A DNA stretch of 64,000 nt. Origin: Proteiniborus ethanoligenes. GTDB lineage: Bacteria > Bacillota > Clostridia > Tissierellales > Proteiniboraceae. The notes beneath the pieces are model-generated. The model was given only the letters and a program-made list of their open reading frames with translations. It searched no databases and had not been told where the DNA came from. This document shows, piece by piece, positions 45,827 through 57,052 of this stretch (position 1 is the stretch's first letter; each line of letters starts with the position of its first letter). The position numbers and the translations under genes are program-made. The DNA lies in the NCBI RefSeq assembly GCF_900107485.1, contig NZ_FNQE01000012.1:25055-89054 (forward strand), given 5' to 3'.

Positions 45827-46444
45827 TTATTTTTTAAGCTGTTTAATTACATGGGCCATGTTATCTGCCATATGTTCCATAATGCCTATTCCTTCTAAGT
45901 CCTTATCTGCGTCTACTGCACCTCCTTTGCCTGCAACTCCTACATTCCAGTAGTGAGATCCAATAACAATAAAGTCATTTACAGTAAACCATAGTAAAAG
46001 CTCTGCAAAGGCAAAATTCTGTCCTGCCCTCCTAGCTACTGTAATAGGTGCTGCAACCTTTCCTGAAAAAGCCGTTCCTTTCCAATCATAGCTTTCGGCT
46101 TTATCCTTCATTTCATTATTAATCCATCTGCTTAAGAACCCTGCTCTATCTAGTAAGGCTTTAAGATCCGCTGGAGTAGAAGAATTATATACAGGTGAGC
46201 CTACTATAATTCCATCTGCCTTTAGCATCTTATTAAACACCTCATCAAAATCATCTTTTTCTAAGGTGCATTCCTTTGCTGTAACACAGCCATAGCAGCC
46301 TGTACATGGATGAATTCGTTTTCCCCTAAGGCTTATAAGCTCTGTTTCTATACCATGCTCTTGAAGCTTTTTTAGGGCTACTTCTACAAAGTATGCTGAG
46401 TTGCTATGTTCTCTTGGACTTCCTACAATTCCAATAACCTTCAT
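45827..46444 (-). CDS. Iron-sulfur flavoprotein / NADPH-dependent FMN reductase family
   Basis: 205 residues. A flavodoxin-like start VIGIVGSPREHSNSAYFV is followed by the Cys-rich segment HPCTGCYGCVTAKECTLEKDD, the compact CxxCxxC..C site of iron-sulfur flavoproteins of anaerobes. GIIVGSPVYNSSTPADLK is the FMN phosphate loop. The family passes electrons between ferredoxin and small acceptors. It lies 58 bases after the CoA-transferase gene, so it is probably in the same sigma-54 operon. Confidence 0.85.
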   Translation of the reverse strand: MKVIGIVGSPREHSNSAYFVEVALKKLQEHGIETELISLRGKRIHPCTGCYGCVTAKECTLEKDDFDEVFNKMLKADGIIVGSPVYNSSTPADLKALLDRAGFLSRWINNEMKDKAESYDWKGTAFSGKVAAPITVARRAGQNFAFAELLLWFTVNDFIVIGSHYWNVGVAGKGGAVDADKDLEGIGIMEHMADNMAHVIKQLKK

Positions 46445-46502
46445 AATATCCCTCCTCTTTTCTTAGGTTTTAAACCCTATTTATTTAAATCTTGCTGATT
46501 TA

Positions 46503-47831
46503 TTACCATATCATATTTTTCTTTGCATGGAATCTTAGTTCATCTCTAAAATCAGGATGTGCTATGTTAATCAACCTCTCTACTCTCTCTTTTATAGACC
46601 TTCCTCTAAGCCATGCTACGCCGTATTCTGTGACTACATGATCTACATCATTTCTAGATAAGCTTACTATGCTACCTTGCTTTAGCATAGGTACTATCTT
46701 GGATACAGTAACTCTCTCCCCTTCTTCATTTTTCACCTGTGCTGTAGAATACAATGCTATAAAGGATTTCCCATCGGGGCATATTTGAGCTCCTACAGCT
46801 GTATCTGATTGTCCTCCTGTACCTGATATCTGAACTGGTCCTATGGATTCGGATGCACATTGTCCAAAAAAGTCTACCTCTATAGATGTATTTATAGAAA
46901 CCATCTTATGGTTTTGTCCTACAACATAGGGTGCATTAGTCCATTTCCCATTTTTAAATAATACGGTAGTATTATCATCTAAAAAGTCATATAGCTTTTT
47001 AGAGCCAAGTGCAAATGTAGCTACTGATTTGTGTGGATATAGTGTTTTCATTGAGTTGTCTACTGCTCCACATTTTATTAGATCTACCATGCCGTCTGTA
47101 AACATTTCTGTATGGATTCCAAGATGTTTTTTCACCTTTAAGGCTTCTGCTACTGCATTCGGGATACCGCCTATTCCCAGCTGTATAGTCGAGCCATCAT
47201 CTACTAGCTCTGCGATTAAGTTTCCTATTATCCTATCCTTTTCTGATATAGGTGCTTCTGGCAGTGCTATAACTGGATAATCTACTTCTACTAAAGCATC
47301 TATCTCACTTATGTGCACTGTTGTATCTCCAAAAGTCCTCGGAAGATTTGGGTTTACCTCTACTATTACAACTGCTCCTTCATCTATCACATCTCTTTCA
47401 TAAGTACAACCTAAAGATAAGCTTAGATTTCCATGCTTGTCCATTGGAGAACAGCTTGCCAATAGGACTAATCTTCTACCATCTATTGCATATCTTCTTT
47501 TAGTATAAGCAGAATGTAAATGCTGAGGAACATGTGATACATTGCCATTAGCTTGAGCAGTTCTTAAAGGTGGTGAATAAAACCAACCATTTACAAATAT
47601 GCTGTCTTCGTATTCTGGATTATTAATAAACTCATAATTACCCATAGGCAAGCAATTTGTAAGATGACATCCTTTTACTCCGTTATCCTTTATCTTGTGA
47701 AGCTCCTTTAGTATAGCTGTAGGTTCACTTCCCCCTAGAGCTGTAATAATAAAATCATGTGATTTAATCATTTTGAGAGCTTCACCTATAGTTTTGGTTT
47801 TACCTTTATATATTTCTTCTATGCTATACAT
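46503..47831 (-). CDS. Acetyl-CoA hydrolase/transferase-family CoA-transferase
   Basis: 442 residues, the length of 4-hydroxybutyrate or butyryl-CoA:acetate CoA-transferases. The active-site Glu is probably in GIHTEMFTDGMVDL, and GIGGIPNAVAEAL is the CoA-binding loop. These enzymes move CoA from one carboxylic acid to another in fermentations. It starts 18 bases after the FabH-like gene, so both would act on the same acyl chain. ATG 47831 has a GGGG site 6 bases before. The exact substrate is unknown. Confidence 0.85.
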   Translation of the reverse strand: MYSIEEIYKGKTKTIGEALKMIKSHDFIITALGGSEPTAILKELHKIKDNGVKGCHLTNCLPMGNYEFINNPEYEDSIFVNGWFYSPPLRTAQANGNVSHVPQHLHSAYTKRRYAIDGRRLVLLASCSPMDKHGNLSLSLGCTYERDVIDEGAVVIVEVNPNLPRTFGDTTVHISEIDALVEVDYPVIALPEAPISEKDRIIGNLIAELVDDGSTIQLGIGGIPNAVAEALKVKKHLGIHTEMFTDGMVDLIKCGAVDNSMKTLYPHKSVATFALGSKKLYDFLDDNTTVLFKNGKWTNAPYVVGQNHKMVSINTSIEVDFFGQCASESIGPVQISGTGGQSDTAVGAQICPDGKSFIALYSTAQVKNEEGERVTVSKIVPMLKQGSIVSLSRNDVDHVVTEYGVAWLRGRSIKERVERLINIAHPDFRDELRFHAKKNMIW

Positions 47832-47849
47832 AAGTTCCCCATCTCCTAT

Positions 47850-48890
47850 CTACCTTACTTTTCCCCATCTAACCATTGAACAAGTAAATGCATATCCTGT
47901 TCCAGCCCCTAACAATGCACATATGTCTCCTTCCTTTACCTTGCCTTGCTTTATTCCATAGTCTATTGCAAGAAATTGATCCACATGGCCACAGTGCCCA
48001 TCATCTGCTAAATATACGGTTTTTTCTTTGTCAATGCCTAGATTGTCCATTATGGCATAATGTGCTTTAGGATTGATGTGAGTTATACCTATAAAGTCTA
48101 TGTCCTTCTCCTCTAGTCCTGAATCTTCTAAAGCTAATCTTACAGCTCCAGTAAAGTTAGGTAATGATTTCTCTCCTAGTCTTTTTTTCATTCCTTCTCC
48201 GTCTGGTACTACTAGTAGCTGAGCTTTTCTTAATGTTTCTGGATCCTTTGCTATTTCTTCTGTTATTGGATGTAAGGAGCCACCATATTTGCCATATACA
48301 TCATCACAAAATACATGATCAGTAATTATTCCAGTGCCTAATAACTCATTTTCATCATGATCCCTACGAAGTAATATTGCAATCCCTGCTGGCGACATGT
48401 TAAACATAAAAGATTGAACTGGATCCTTATAGTCAACTAAATATGCGTTTGCATTTCCACCTACTATAAGGACGTTTTTCATGTTTTTATTTGCATACAT
48501 CATATCTTTTGCTATTTTCATAGCTAATGGAGTTGCTGCACATCTTAAGCCCATATCCCATGCAAAGGCATTATCAGCACCTAGCTCACTTTGTATTTTA
48601 ATAGATGCCGTCCAGCATACATACTCGCAATATGTTTCACCTGCATAAAGTATCATATCAATGTCATTTGGATCTAATTTTGTATTATTTAATAAATCCT
48701 TTGCAGCTTTTGTTGCCATCATCACTGGATGATCCTCAGGTCCACCTACGTATTTTCTATTGATTCCCATTTTTTCTCTGAGTATTTCTGGTTTAATGTT
48801 TACTAATTTTGATAGCTCCTCTGCTGTTATTGTTTCCTCTGGAAGATACAAGGAATAATCAACAATTCCTACCCTAAAATCTTTTTCCAT
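47850..48890 (-). CDS. Thiolase-fold, FabH/KAS III-like condensing or cleaving enzyme
   Basis: 346 residues. The fold is recognised by EILREKMGINRKYVGGPED near the N-terminus, an active Cys at 117 (GLRCAATPLAM) and His 271 in GITHINPKAH. The third residue of the KAS III triad, Asn, is not in its usual NTSAAS-like place: DDGHCGHVDQFLA is found at 297-309. So it differs from normal FabH and may be a cleaving or hydroxyacyl-CoA-type relative rather than a fatty acid starter. It is first in a sigma-54-controlled operon with the CoA-transferase. The natural reaction cannot be told. Confidence 0.75.
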   Translation of the reverse strand: MEKDFRVGIVDYSLYLPEETITAEELSKLVNIKPEILREKMGINRKYVGGPEDHPVMMATKAAKDLLNNTKLDPNDIDMILYAGETYCEYVCWTASIKIQSELGADNAFAWDMGLRCAATPLAMKIAKDMMYANKNMKNVLIVGGNANAYLVDYKDPVQSFMFNMSPAGIAILLRRDHDENELLGTGIITDHVFCDDVYGKYGGSLHPITEEIAKDPETLRKAQLLVVPDGEGMKKRLGEKSLPNFTGAVRLALEDSGLEEKDIDFIGITHINPKAHYAIMDNLGIDKEKTVYLADDGHCGHVDQFLAIDYGIKQGKVKEGDICALLGAGTGYAFTCSMVRWGKVR

Positions 48891-48994
48891 AATTATGCCT
48901 CCTTATTGTTTTTGTGTATTTTAATTATTGAATATATTAGATATTTTATTAAAACCTTTTGGAAAGGTTTTCTTAACCTTCAGTTCTATATAAT

Positions 48995-49011
48995 AGCAAT
49001 TGTCATGCCAA
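48995..49011 (-). promoter_or_regulatory. Sigma-54 promoter of the FabH/CoA-transferase operon
   Basis: Minus strand TTGGCATGACAATTGCT at 49011-48995. GG and GC are 12 bases apart, matching the -24/-12 consensus TGGCAC-N5-TTGC nearly perfectly. Transcription would start at about 48984, giving a 94-base leader before the FabH-like gene. Confidence 0.88.
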
Positions 49012-49081
49012 AGTTATTCCTATCTATAAAGCTTCATTTTTCAATGTTTCAAAAAAAAATTATTTTCATACTTTTTCATGT

Positions 49082-49173
49082 GTAACTTTTTGTTACTATA
49101 TAAATGTACAATAATTTTCTAAATATAGGATTAGCCTAATATCTAATAGTGATACTTTTTGTTACATGTAACA
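49082..49173. promoter_or_regulatory. Upstream activator sites for the sigma-54 activator
   Basis: Two palindromic sites: GTAACTTTTTGTTAC (49082-49096) and TGTTACATGTAACA (49160-49173). They lie 73-165 bases upstream of the -24 element, the usual range for enhancers bound by NtrC-type proteins. Both share GTAAC/GTTAC halves. Confidence 0.65.
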
Positions 49174-49267
49174 TTTTGTTTCAATTATTTACAGCTTTCA
49201 TTGACTTGAGGATAATATAGTGTTAAATTAAAACTAATATATAAAATTTTAAAAATGGGGGATTGTT

Positions 49268-50689
49268 TTGAAAAAGTATCCAGAGGCTTCCGTTGACCCA
49301 AATGAAATTAGAGATATTTTTGTTTCTATGACTTCCTTGCTTTTTAATCAATTGCCTATACCAATAAACTTTATAGATACAGAAGGCAAGGTTATCATAA
49401 TGAATCAGGCTTTTTTAGATTATCTTAATATAGGCTTAGAGGATGTTACAGGAAAGCATTTGTCAGAAATTGATCCTTCTGTAAGACTGCCCATAGTTGT
49501 CAAAACTGGTCATGCAGAAATTGGTCAAAAGCATCGATTTCATAGTGGGCGTGAATCAATAGTACATAGGATTCCACTATTTTATAAGGACACTATTATA
49601 GGTGGGGTAGGTATTATATTAATAGAAGACTTAAACTATCTTTATGAAATTTCAGAAGAAAATAGCTTGATTAAAACTCTTAAGGTAAACAAGGCAAATA
49701 AAATTGCTGATGTCTATAAAACCAAATATACTTTTGATGATATATTGACCCAATCATACTTAGGCGAAAAGTGTAAGGAGCAGGCAAAAATTTATTCTAC
49801 TAATGACTTTCCTATACTGATTACAGGAGAAAGCGGAGTAGGTAAAGAGTTATTTGCCCACTCAATACATTCCTTAAGCAATAGAAAAGACGGCCCCTTT
49901 ATTAGGGTAAACTGTGCTGCTATTCCTGAATCCTTAATCGAATCTGAGCTATTTGGATATGAAAAAGGTGCCTTTACAGGAGCCCAGTCCACTGGCAAAA
50001 TTGGTAAGTTTGAATTAGCCAATGGGGGAACTATTTTTCTAGATGAGATTGGCGACTTCCCTCTCGGCCTACAGGCTAAGCTTCTTAGAGTGTTGCAAGA
50101 AAAGGAAATAGAAAAGATTGGCAGTAATGAAATAGTACAGCTAGATATTAGAATAATAGCTGCTACAAATTATAGTCTTGAAGATAAGGTTAAAGAAAAT
50201 AAGTTTAGACAGGATTTATTTTATAGATTAAACGTCCTAAATCTTAATGTACCCAGTCTGAAGGAAAGAAAGGACGATATCCCTTTGCTCATAAACCATT
50301 TCATTACTTCCATGTATCAAAACTTTAATATCTATAAAAGATTTCCTGATGATGTTATAGAAATTCTTAAAGCCTATTCTTGGCCAGGGAATGTTAGAGA
50401 ATTAAAAAATATTGTAGAGCGTATTGCTGTAAATACTAAGGGAAAAGTCGTTAATGAAAGTGATATCCCTGATTATATTATTGAAGAGATAAATAATAAC
50501 TTCCATACTTCTAATGAAGATAGTTGCGAACTAAAGAACGGCTCTTTAAAAAACACTCTTTTAGAAATAGAAAAGAGAATCATTAAAGATACTTTGCTAA
50601 AATGCAATAATAACAAGGCAGAAGCTGCTAGAGTTTTAGGCATACCTAGAATGACTCTCTATAGAAAACTAAAGGAATTTGATGATTAG
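49268..50689 (+). CDS. Sigma-54-dependent activator with PAS domain
   Basis: 473 residues from TTG 49268, 4-5 bases after GGGGG. A PAS domain at about 25-125 ([22 protein letters not shown]) is the likely sensor. The AAA+ core has Walker A GESGVGKE 187-194, GAFTGA 234-239 (which grips sigma-54) and GGTIFLDE near 253-260. A Fis-type HTH closes it ([21 protein letters not shown]). No receiver domain, so control is by ligand. It is divergent from the FabH/CoA-transferase operon, whose sigma-54 promoter and enhancer sites lie in the gap. PAS-AAA-Fis activators often control amino acid or carboxylate fermentation genes in Clostridia. Confidence 0.93.
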   Translation: MKKYPEASVDPNEIRDIFVSMTSLLFNQLPIPINFIDTEGKVIIMNQAFLDYLNIGLEDVTGKHLSEIDPSVRLPIVVKTGHAEIGQKHRFHSGRESIVHRIPLFYKDTIIGGVGIILIEDLNYLYEISEENSLIKTLKVNKANKIADVYKTKYTFDDILTQSYLGEKCKEQAKIYSTNDFPILITGESGVGKELFAHSIHSLSNRKDGPFIRVNCAAIPESLIESELFGYEKGAFTGAQSTGKIGKFELANGGTIFLDEIGDFPLGLQAKLLRVLQEKEIEKIGSNEIVQLDIRIIAATNYSLEDKVKENKFRQDLFYRLNVLNLNVPSLKERKDDIPLLINHFITSMYQNFNIYKRFPDDVIEILKAYSWPGNVRELKNIVERIAVNTKGKVVNESDIPDYIIEEINNNFHTSNEDSCELKNGSLKNTLLEIEKRIIKDTLLKCNNNKAEAARVLGIPRMTLYRKLKEFDD

Positions 50690-50702
50690 CTTAGCATGTG
50701 TT

Positions 50703-51695
50703 TTAAAGTAGGCTTTTACATAAATCTACTGAGGTTCTGTTTGATAAGTATTTTAGTGGTATATCAAATACAGTCTTTGCTCCTACATGACCTTCCTTAT
50801 TGAGCTTATATGTGGCCCTTGCATAGGCTAGCAAAATACTGGAAGTAAATTCTGGATTGTTATCTAGCTTTAGTGAAAATTCCATTAAATGATTGTTATC
50901 ATACTCTCTACCTGTACTCCCACATCTAATGACAAAACCACCATGAAGCATTTGTGAGTGGTTTTCTTTTAATTCTTTTTCTGAAATAAATATTACCTCT
51001 GTATCATAATCTAAAAAATAATTAGGCATAGATTTAATTTCCTTTAGGATTTTATCTTTATCTGCTCCTTCCTCCTCTACTACATAGCATTTTCTAATAT
51101 GCTTTTCTCCAGTAGTCAGCTGAGGAGTTTTCCCCCTACGTATTGCTTCTAATGCATCCTTTATAGGAATAGTATATTGTACTCCATCTTTTACTCCTAC
51201 TACTCTTCTTATGGCGTCTGAATGCCCTTGACTAAGTCCAGGCCCCCAAAAAGTATAGCTTTCACCCTTAGGTAATATGGATTCAAATAATATTCTATTC
51301 ATAGAAAATAATCCAGGATCCCAGCCTATGCAAATTGTACTGGTTTTACCTTTGAGTTTAGAGGCCTTATCCATGTCTCTAAAATATTCAGAAATATTCC
51401 CATGATTGTCATAGCTATCTACAGTATTATACATACTTGCAAAGTATGGACCTTGAATCGGAAGGTCTACTGCTGAACCTCCACACAATAGCATTACATC
51501 TATAAGGTCTACATATTCCTCTGCCATATGAATATTTAAAACCTTAACCTGTTTATCCTCTACATGTATACTATCCACATTTCTCCTAGTAAATATAGCT
51601 ATTAGCTCCATATCAGGGTTTTGAACAATAGCTAATCTGGCTCCCTTTCCTAGATTCCCATAGCCTACAATACCTATCCTAATTTTATCATTCAA
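50703..51695 (-). CDS. ddh: meso-Diaminopimelate D-dehydrogenase
   Basis: 330 residues. The start (IRIGIVGYGNLGKGARLAI) is the NADPH-binding GxGxxG. The middle has WDPGLFSMNRILFE and FWGPGLSQGHSDAIRRV, and the C-terminal part RCGSTGREYDNNHLMEFSL. All are hallmarks of DapDH (EC 1.4.1.16). The enzyme makes meso-diaminopimelate from tetrahydrodipicolinate in one step, for peptidoglycan and lysine. It ends 13 bases after the sigma-54 activator gene on the other strand (convergent) and stands alone. Confidence 0.95.
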   Translation of the reverse strand: MNDKIRIGIVGYGNLGKGARLAIVQNPDMELIAIFTRRNVDSIHVEDKQVKVLNIHMAEEYVDLIDVMLLCGGSAVDLPIQGPYFASMYNTVDSYDNHGNISEYFRDMDKASKLKGKTSTICIGWDPGLFSMNRILFESILPKGESYTFWGPGLSQGHSDAIRRVVGVKDGVQYTIPIKDALEAIRRGKTPQLTTGEKHIRKCYVVEEEGADKDKILKEIKSMPNYFLDYDTEVIFISEKELKENHSQMLHGGFVIRCGSTGREYDNNHLMEFSLKLDNNPEFTSSILLAYARATYKLNKEGHVGAKTVFDIPLKYLSNRTSVDLCKSLL

Positions 51696-51782
51696 AGCTA
51701 TTACCTCCAGTTTCCATGTCAGTATTTAAAAGCTCTTATATCATTTAGTTTTTAATTTTAGCATTACTATTAATTATATTAG

Positions 51783-53492
<1,710 letters not shown>

Positions 53493-53508
53493 ACTATTTA
53501 ATATTATA

Positions 53509-53550
53509 AAAAGGGATATTGCTTAATATTAAGCATATCCCTTTTTTTTT
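53509..53550. terminator. Strong bidirectional terminator
   Basis: AAGGGATATTGCTTAAT pairs with ATTAAGCATATCCCTT apart from one bulged T, and nine T follow on the plus strand (A-run on the other side). It ends the ABC-F gene and the convergent selenium operon (its last stop is at 53571). Confidence 0.9.
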
Positions 53551-53570
53551 GCTTTCTTAAATAATAATTT

Positions 53571-53846
53571 TTATTTGCTAGCTTTAAATAATTTTGATAA
53601 TAGACTATTACTTTCTTTTTGATAAATTTTATGTATTTCATCTATTTCTATATGTTTCTCTCCACATATATTAACTATCTCTCTCTTCATACTACATGGA
53701 AATTGTGCTGCTGTTCCGCAGCTAGAACTAACCTGTCTAGGAACAGGCATTAGCTTTACATCAATATCTTTTTCTTTCATTGCTTTCTCAAAGTTAAGTG
53801 CATGATTAGTTGTATGAAATGTAACTATGCAATAATAATTTTCCAC
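53571..53846 (-). CDS. DUF3343 putative Se/S carrier protein
   Basis: 91 residues. The N-terminal strand YYCIVTFHTTNHALNFEKAM and the segment RQVSSSCGTAAQFPC mark DUF3343. Those Cys residues are thought to bind selenium or sulfur for transfer. It is the third gene of the selenium operon, 8 bases after TusA. No signal peptide; cytoplasmic. Confidence 0.88.
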   Translation of the reverse strand: MENYYCIVTFHTTNHALNFEKAMKEKDIDVKLMPVPRQVSSSCGTAAQFPCSMKREIVNICGEKHIEIDEIHKIYQKESNSLLSKLFKASK

Positions 53847-53854
53847 ATTGTCAC

Positions 53855-54064
53855 CTATTTTCTTAAAGTTAGAGAGTATTCATCTTCTCTTTCTTCTACT
53901 TCTACCTTATAGCCTTGGCTAGTAGCAAATCTTTTTATGTTTTCAACTGCTACTTGAGCATCTACAAGTACTTTTATACCTTCTTGCCCACTTTCTATCG
54001 CATTTTTAGTCATTATAACTGGTTCTGGACAAGATCTGCCTCTTGCATCTACTAGATTAGCCAT
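53855..54064 (-). CDS. TusA/SirA-like sulfurtransferase
   Basis: 69 residues. The CPEP motif (GRSCPEPVIMTK at 9-20) gives the reactive Cys of TusA/YedF. Partner to YedE; together with DUF3343 it is a marker of selenium-using Firmicutes, where it probably carries selenium from the transporter. It overlaps yedE by 8 bases. Sulfur transfer cannot be excluded. Confidence 0.9.
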   Translation of the reverse strand: MANLVDARGRSCPEPVIMTKNAIESGQEGIKVLVDAQVAVENIKRFATSQGYKVEVEEREDEYSLTLRK

Positions 54065-55172
54065 TTATACGACCTCCTTCATTTTGTATCTGAATCTTCT
54101 TAGCTTTACTTGCAGTAGATACAACAGAAGCTGCAATAGCTATGACTGCTACAAGTCCTATTATTACTGCTATTCTACCATTTGTGGTGCTACCTGCTCC
54201 GCTAGAAGCTAAACCAAAGTTATGGGCAAAAGCTGCTCCTACTATTAACCCTAATATAGTTACTGCTGCATCTGTATCTCCTTCTCCTGCTAAAATAGTC
54301 TGCCTAAGCGGACATCCTCCAAGAAGCACTGCTGTTAGTCCTACTAAAGTCATCCCTAAGAAATTCCACAGATGATCTGTATGTGCTATTGGTTGATCAG
54401 CGAAGCCAATTTTAAAAGAAGCTGGGTTAAATATTAGATTACCTATAAGTGCAAATACAAATACTCCTATTAATCCCCATAAGAAATGAAAATCCTTAAT
54501 TAAAAATGCATCTCTAATTCCACCAGCCGTACAGAGTCTTGTTCTTTGAAGCATTAGACCAACTATAAGCCCTGCTCCTAAAGCCATTAAAATAGGCGCC
54601 GTTTTTGAGCCTGGTCCCTCTTGACTAAAGAATATAAATGAAGGAGCAATTACTAATAATACAAGTAATATTACAGCAATTGCAGGCATAACGTATCCTG
54701 CTGCTTCAGGCTGCTTTATACTTCTGCCTAATGTGAATCCTTTCTTTAAGAATTGGATACCAATCAGTACTCCAACTATATACCCTACTAAACCTACTAA
54801 AGCGTTTAAGTCTCCATTGGCAAGCCTTAAAATCATTCTAAGTGGACAGCCCAAAAACACAAGTGCCCCTATCATCATAAAAAATCCTAATACAAAACGC
54901 AAAACGGGTGAAGAGCCTCCTCTTGACTTAAATTCACCTTTAGCCTTGGCAAATATAAAAGCTCCAAGTATAAATCCAATTATTTCAGGTCTAATATATT
55001 GTACTACTGCGGCCCTGTGTAAGCCTAATGCTCCTGCTATATCTCTATAAAAGCAGGCAACACATATACCCATGTTAACTGGATTACCAAACTTGACAAG
55101 TAATGCTGCTAATATGCCTAATACTGCTCCTGAGCCTATTATCTTCCACTTGCCATTTTTCATATCTATCAC
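54057..55172 (-). CDS. yedE: YedE-family putative selenium transporter
   Basis: 371 residues, about ten membrane helices in two homologous halves. Each half has an invariant Cys motif, GCPLRMILRLANGD and GCPLRQTILAGEGD, plus NMGICVACFYRDIAG near the N-terminus and RLCTAGGIRDAF in the second half. These are the YeeE/YedE fold signatures, in which the Cys pass thiosulfate or selenium species. The tusA and DUF3343 genes follow directly. The family name comes from selenium-metabolism gene clusters; transport of selenium is inferred. Confidence 0.9.
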   Translation of the reverse strand: MIDMKNGKWKIIGSGAVLGILAALLVKFGNPVNMGICVACFYRDIAGALGLHRAAVVQYIRPEIIGFILGAFIFAKAKGEFKSRGGSSPVLRFVLGFFMMIGALVFLGCPLRMILRLANGDLNALVGLVGYIVGVLIGIQFLKKGFTLGRSIKQPEAAGYVMPAIAVILLVLLVIAPSFIFFSQEGPGSKTAPILMALGAGLIVGLMLQRTRLCTAGGIRDAFLIKDFHFLWGLIGVFVFALIGNLIFNPASFKIGFADQPIAHTDHLWNFLGMTLVGLTAVLLGGCPLRQTILAGEGDTDAAVTILGLIVGAAFAHNFGLASSGAGSTTNGRIAVIIGLVAVIAIAASVVSTASKAKKIQIQNEGGRING

Positions 55173-55445
55173 TCCATTCTTGTTTATTCAATATAATTAT
55201 ATAAAGCTTGGCACAAATTTAACAATTAAATTTCTCTATATCCTAATCCTGTCTTATAGGTAATCCTAATGCATAGCTATTTTATAGATCTACTATTTTT
55301 CGACATCAAACTCTAATCAGGCATTTTTCACAGCTCTCATAAATATATAATGTTTTTATCTCTTTATGGTCACTATTTAAAAGCTGCTTCATATTATAAT
55401 ATAAGGTTCATTTTTCTAATTCATACATATTTGGAGGGATCATTA

Positions 55446-55874
55446 GTGGAGGAAAATATTCAAGAAAAAATTTATGGAGTATTAAAGAAATATAGAAATG
55501 CTAAATTTCTTAGAAATGGTAGAATTTTAGAGGAAGGCATTGATTGTCTTGGCTTTATAAAGCTTTTTTATGAGGATTTTGGCATATATGTTCCTGGAGA
55601 TGATGGAAAGCCTATTGAAGAGGAATGGTACAAAAAAGACCCTGAAAGATATATCAGGGGAATTAAAAGTCTAGGATATAAAGATGTAAAAATCGACGAG
55701 CTTCAGGCTCTTGATTTAGCTTATTTTGTCATTAGCCATGACGTAATAACCCATGCTGGTATTATGATTAGTGATAGAGAATTTGTTCATATGTCTCCCA
55801 AAAGCGGATTGCTAATAAGTAGGCTTGAGCGACACTGGAGAAGAAGATTTAGAGGTGCTATACGGTTTTTTTAG
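55446..55874 (+). CDS. NlpC/P60-like peptidase (C40)
   Basis: 142 residues from GTG 55446, chosen because GGAGGG lies 6 bases before it; the open frame to 55350 lacks such a site. The Cys is in DCLGFIKLFYEDFG, and the His in THAGIMISDREFVHMSP. This order is that of the papain-like NlpC/P60 fold, which cleaves D-gamma-glutamyl-diaminopimelate bonds in peptidoglycan. There is no signal peptide from this start, unusual for a wall enzyme, so it may act inside the cell on recycled peptides. The 3' end overlaps the TrmH gene by 17 bases (convergent). Confidence 0.75.
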   Translation: MEENIQEKIYGVLKKYRNAKFLRNGRILEEGIDCLGFIKLFYEDFGIYVPGDDGKPIEEEWYKKDPERYIRGIKSLGYKDVKIDELQALDLAYFVISHDVITHAGIMISDREFVHMSPKSGLLISRLERHWRRRFRGAIRFF

Positions 55875-56586
55875 CAAACTCATATGCTGCAATTCCTACT
55901 GCTATAGATAGATTTAAAGAGTCAATATCATCACTATGAGGAATTATTAAGCTAGTACCTATGTTAATAAACTCGTCACTTAAGCCACTTCCTTCATTTC
56001 CAAATACTAAAGAAAAAGGCTTCCTTGAATCTATATGAACATTATGTAAGCTTTCCTTTGCATTTAGCATAAAAGTATAAATGTCATGGTTGTAGGTATT
56101 TAAATAGCTATCAATACTATCAAAATATTGAAAAGCTATTTTAAAGGCTGCTCCCATAGAGGCTCTTATAGCCTTAGGATCAAATATATCTACACCTGGT
56201 CTTATGATAGCCAAGTCTTTTATTCCAAAGCCTAGAATAGTCCTCACAATAGTCCCCAGATTTCCCATATCACTAGGATTTACTAATACTATATGATTGT
56301 TATGGCTATTTAGCTTTTGTTCATATTTCTCAAATACTCCTATGGCATAGCAATTTTCTTTTTTTGATATTCTGTTTATTGCCTTGTCGTTTATCTCGAA
56401 TTTAATATTGTATTTATTGCACAATTCTATTATCTTTATTACCCCTTCGTTCTCTGTGCTATCTGCACTCAATAAAACCATAAGAGTTTCTTCTCTCTTA
56501 TATTTGATTAGCTCTAGAGTAGGAAATACTCCTAAAGAATATGAATACTGAAAATCCTTTTTATATGATTTTAATTGAATGTCCAT
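55858..56586 (-). CDS. TrmH/SpoU-family RNA 2'-O-methyltransferase
   Basis: 242 residues. Motif 1 NPSDMGNLGTIVRT, motif 2 LVFGNEGSGLSDEF and motif 3 IDSLNLSIAVGIAAYE form the knotted SPOUT active site. These enzymes methylate ribose in tRNA or rRNA from S-adenosylmethionine. The target nucleotide cannot be told. It has no catalytic gaps and is close to the usual length of single-domain members with a small N-terminal extension. Confidence 0.9.
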   Translation of the reverse strand: MDIQLKSYKKDFQYSYSLGVFPTLELIKYKREETLMVLLSADSTENEGVIKIIELCNKYNIKFEINDKAINRISKKENCYAIGVFEKYEQKLNSHNNHIVLVNPSDMGNLGTIVRTILGFGIKDLAIIRPGVDIFDPKAIRASMGAAFKIAFQYFDSIDSYLNTYNHDIYTFMLNAKESLHNVHIDSRKPFSLVFGNEGSGLSDEFINIGTSLIIPHSDDIDSLNLSIAVGIAAYEFAKKTV

Positions 56587-56616
56587 TGTAAGCCTCCATA
56601 ATATTAAATTATTATT

Positions 56617-56880
56617 TTAAGCATTCTTATTAATTTTTTTATATCTTAAATATAACATAGCATCTACAAATACCATTGTTGCGTTTAATCCATAAAGAAA
56701 CACCACATGGTCATATCTATATAATATTTTGTTTATTATACCTGATATATATCCTATGATTATTACAATAAAAAATATTAAGCTCTTCCCTTCAGATGTT
56801 TTGGTCTTATATGACTTATGTATTGAAAAAGGCCAGGCTAGTCCAAAGCATAAAAGCATAATAACCTCAAAAATACTCAT
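56617..56880 (-). CDS. Small PQ-loop-like (SemiSWEET-like) membrane protein
   Basis: 87 residues with three membrane helices: LCFGLAWPFSIHKSYKTKT, then FFIVIIIGYISGIINK, then VFLYGLNATMVFVDAML. The three-helix length and the WP element in helix 1 fit half-transporters of the SemiSWEET/PQ-loop kind, which form dimers for sugar export. The exact PQ motif is not there, so the name is tentative. Confidence 0.6.
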   Translation of the reverse strand: MSIFEVIMLLCFGLAWPFSIHKSYKTKTSEGKSLIFFIVIIIGYISGIINKILYRYDHVVFLYGLNATMVFVDAMLYLRYKKINKNA

Positions 56881-57052
56881 AAATAATACTTCCTTATTAC
56901 TTTAATCATATGTAAAATCATATTACAATGTTATCATACTATTAATCTACATTAAATATATAAATTTATATATTTATGGACAAAAAGTTCTATGAACCGA
57001 TATTATTTGTATCTAACTAATGATATAATAAATGTGATCACTATAAGAGGAG

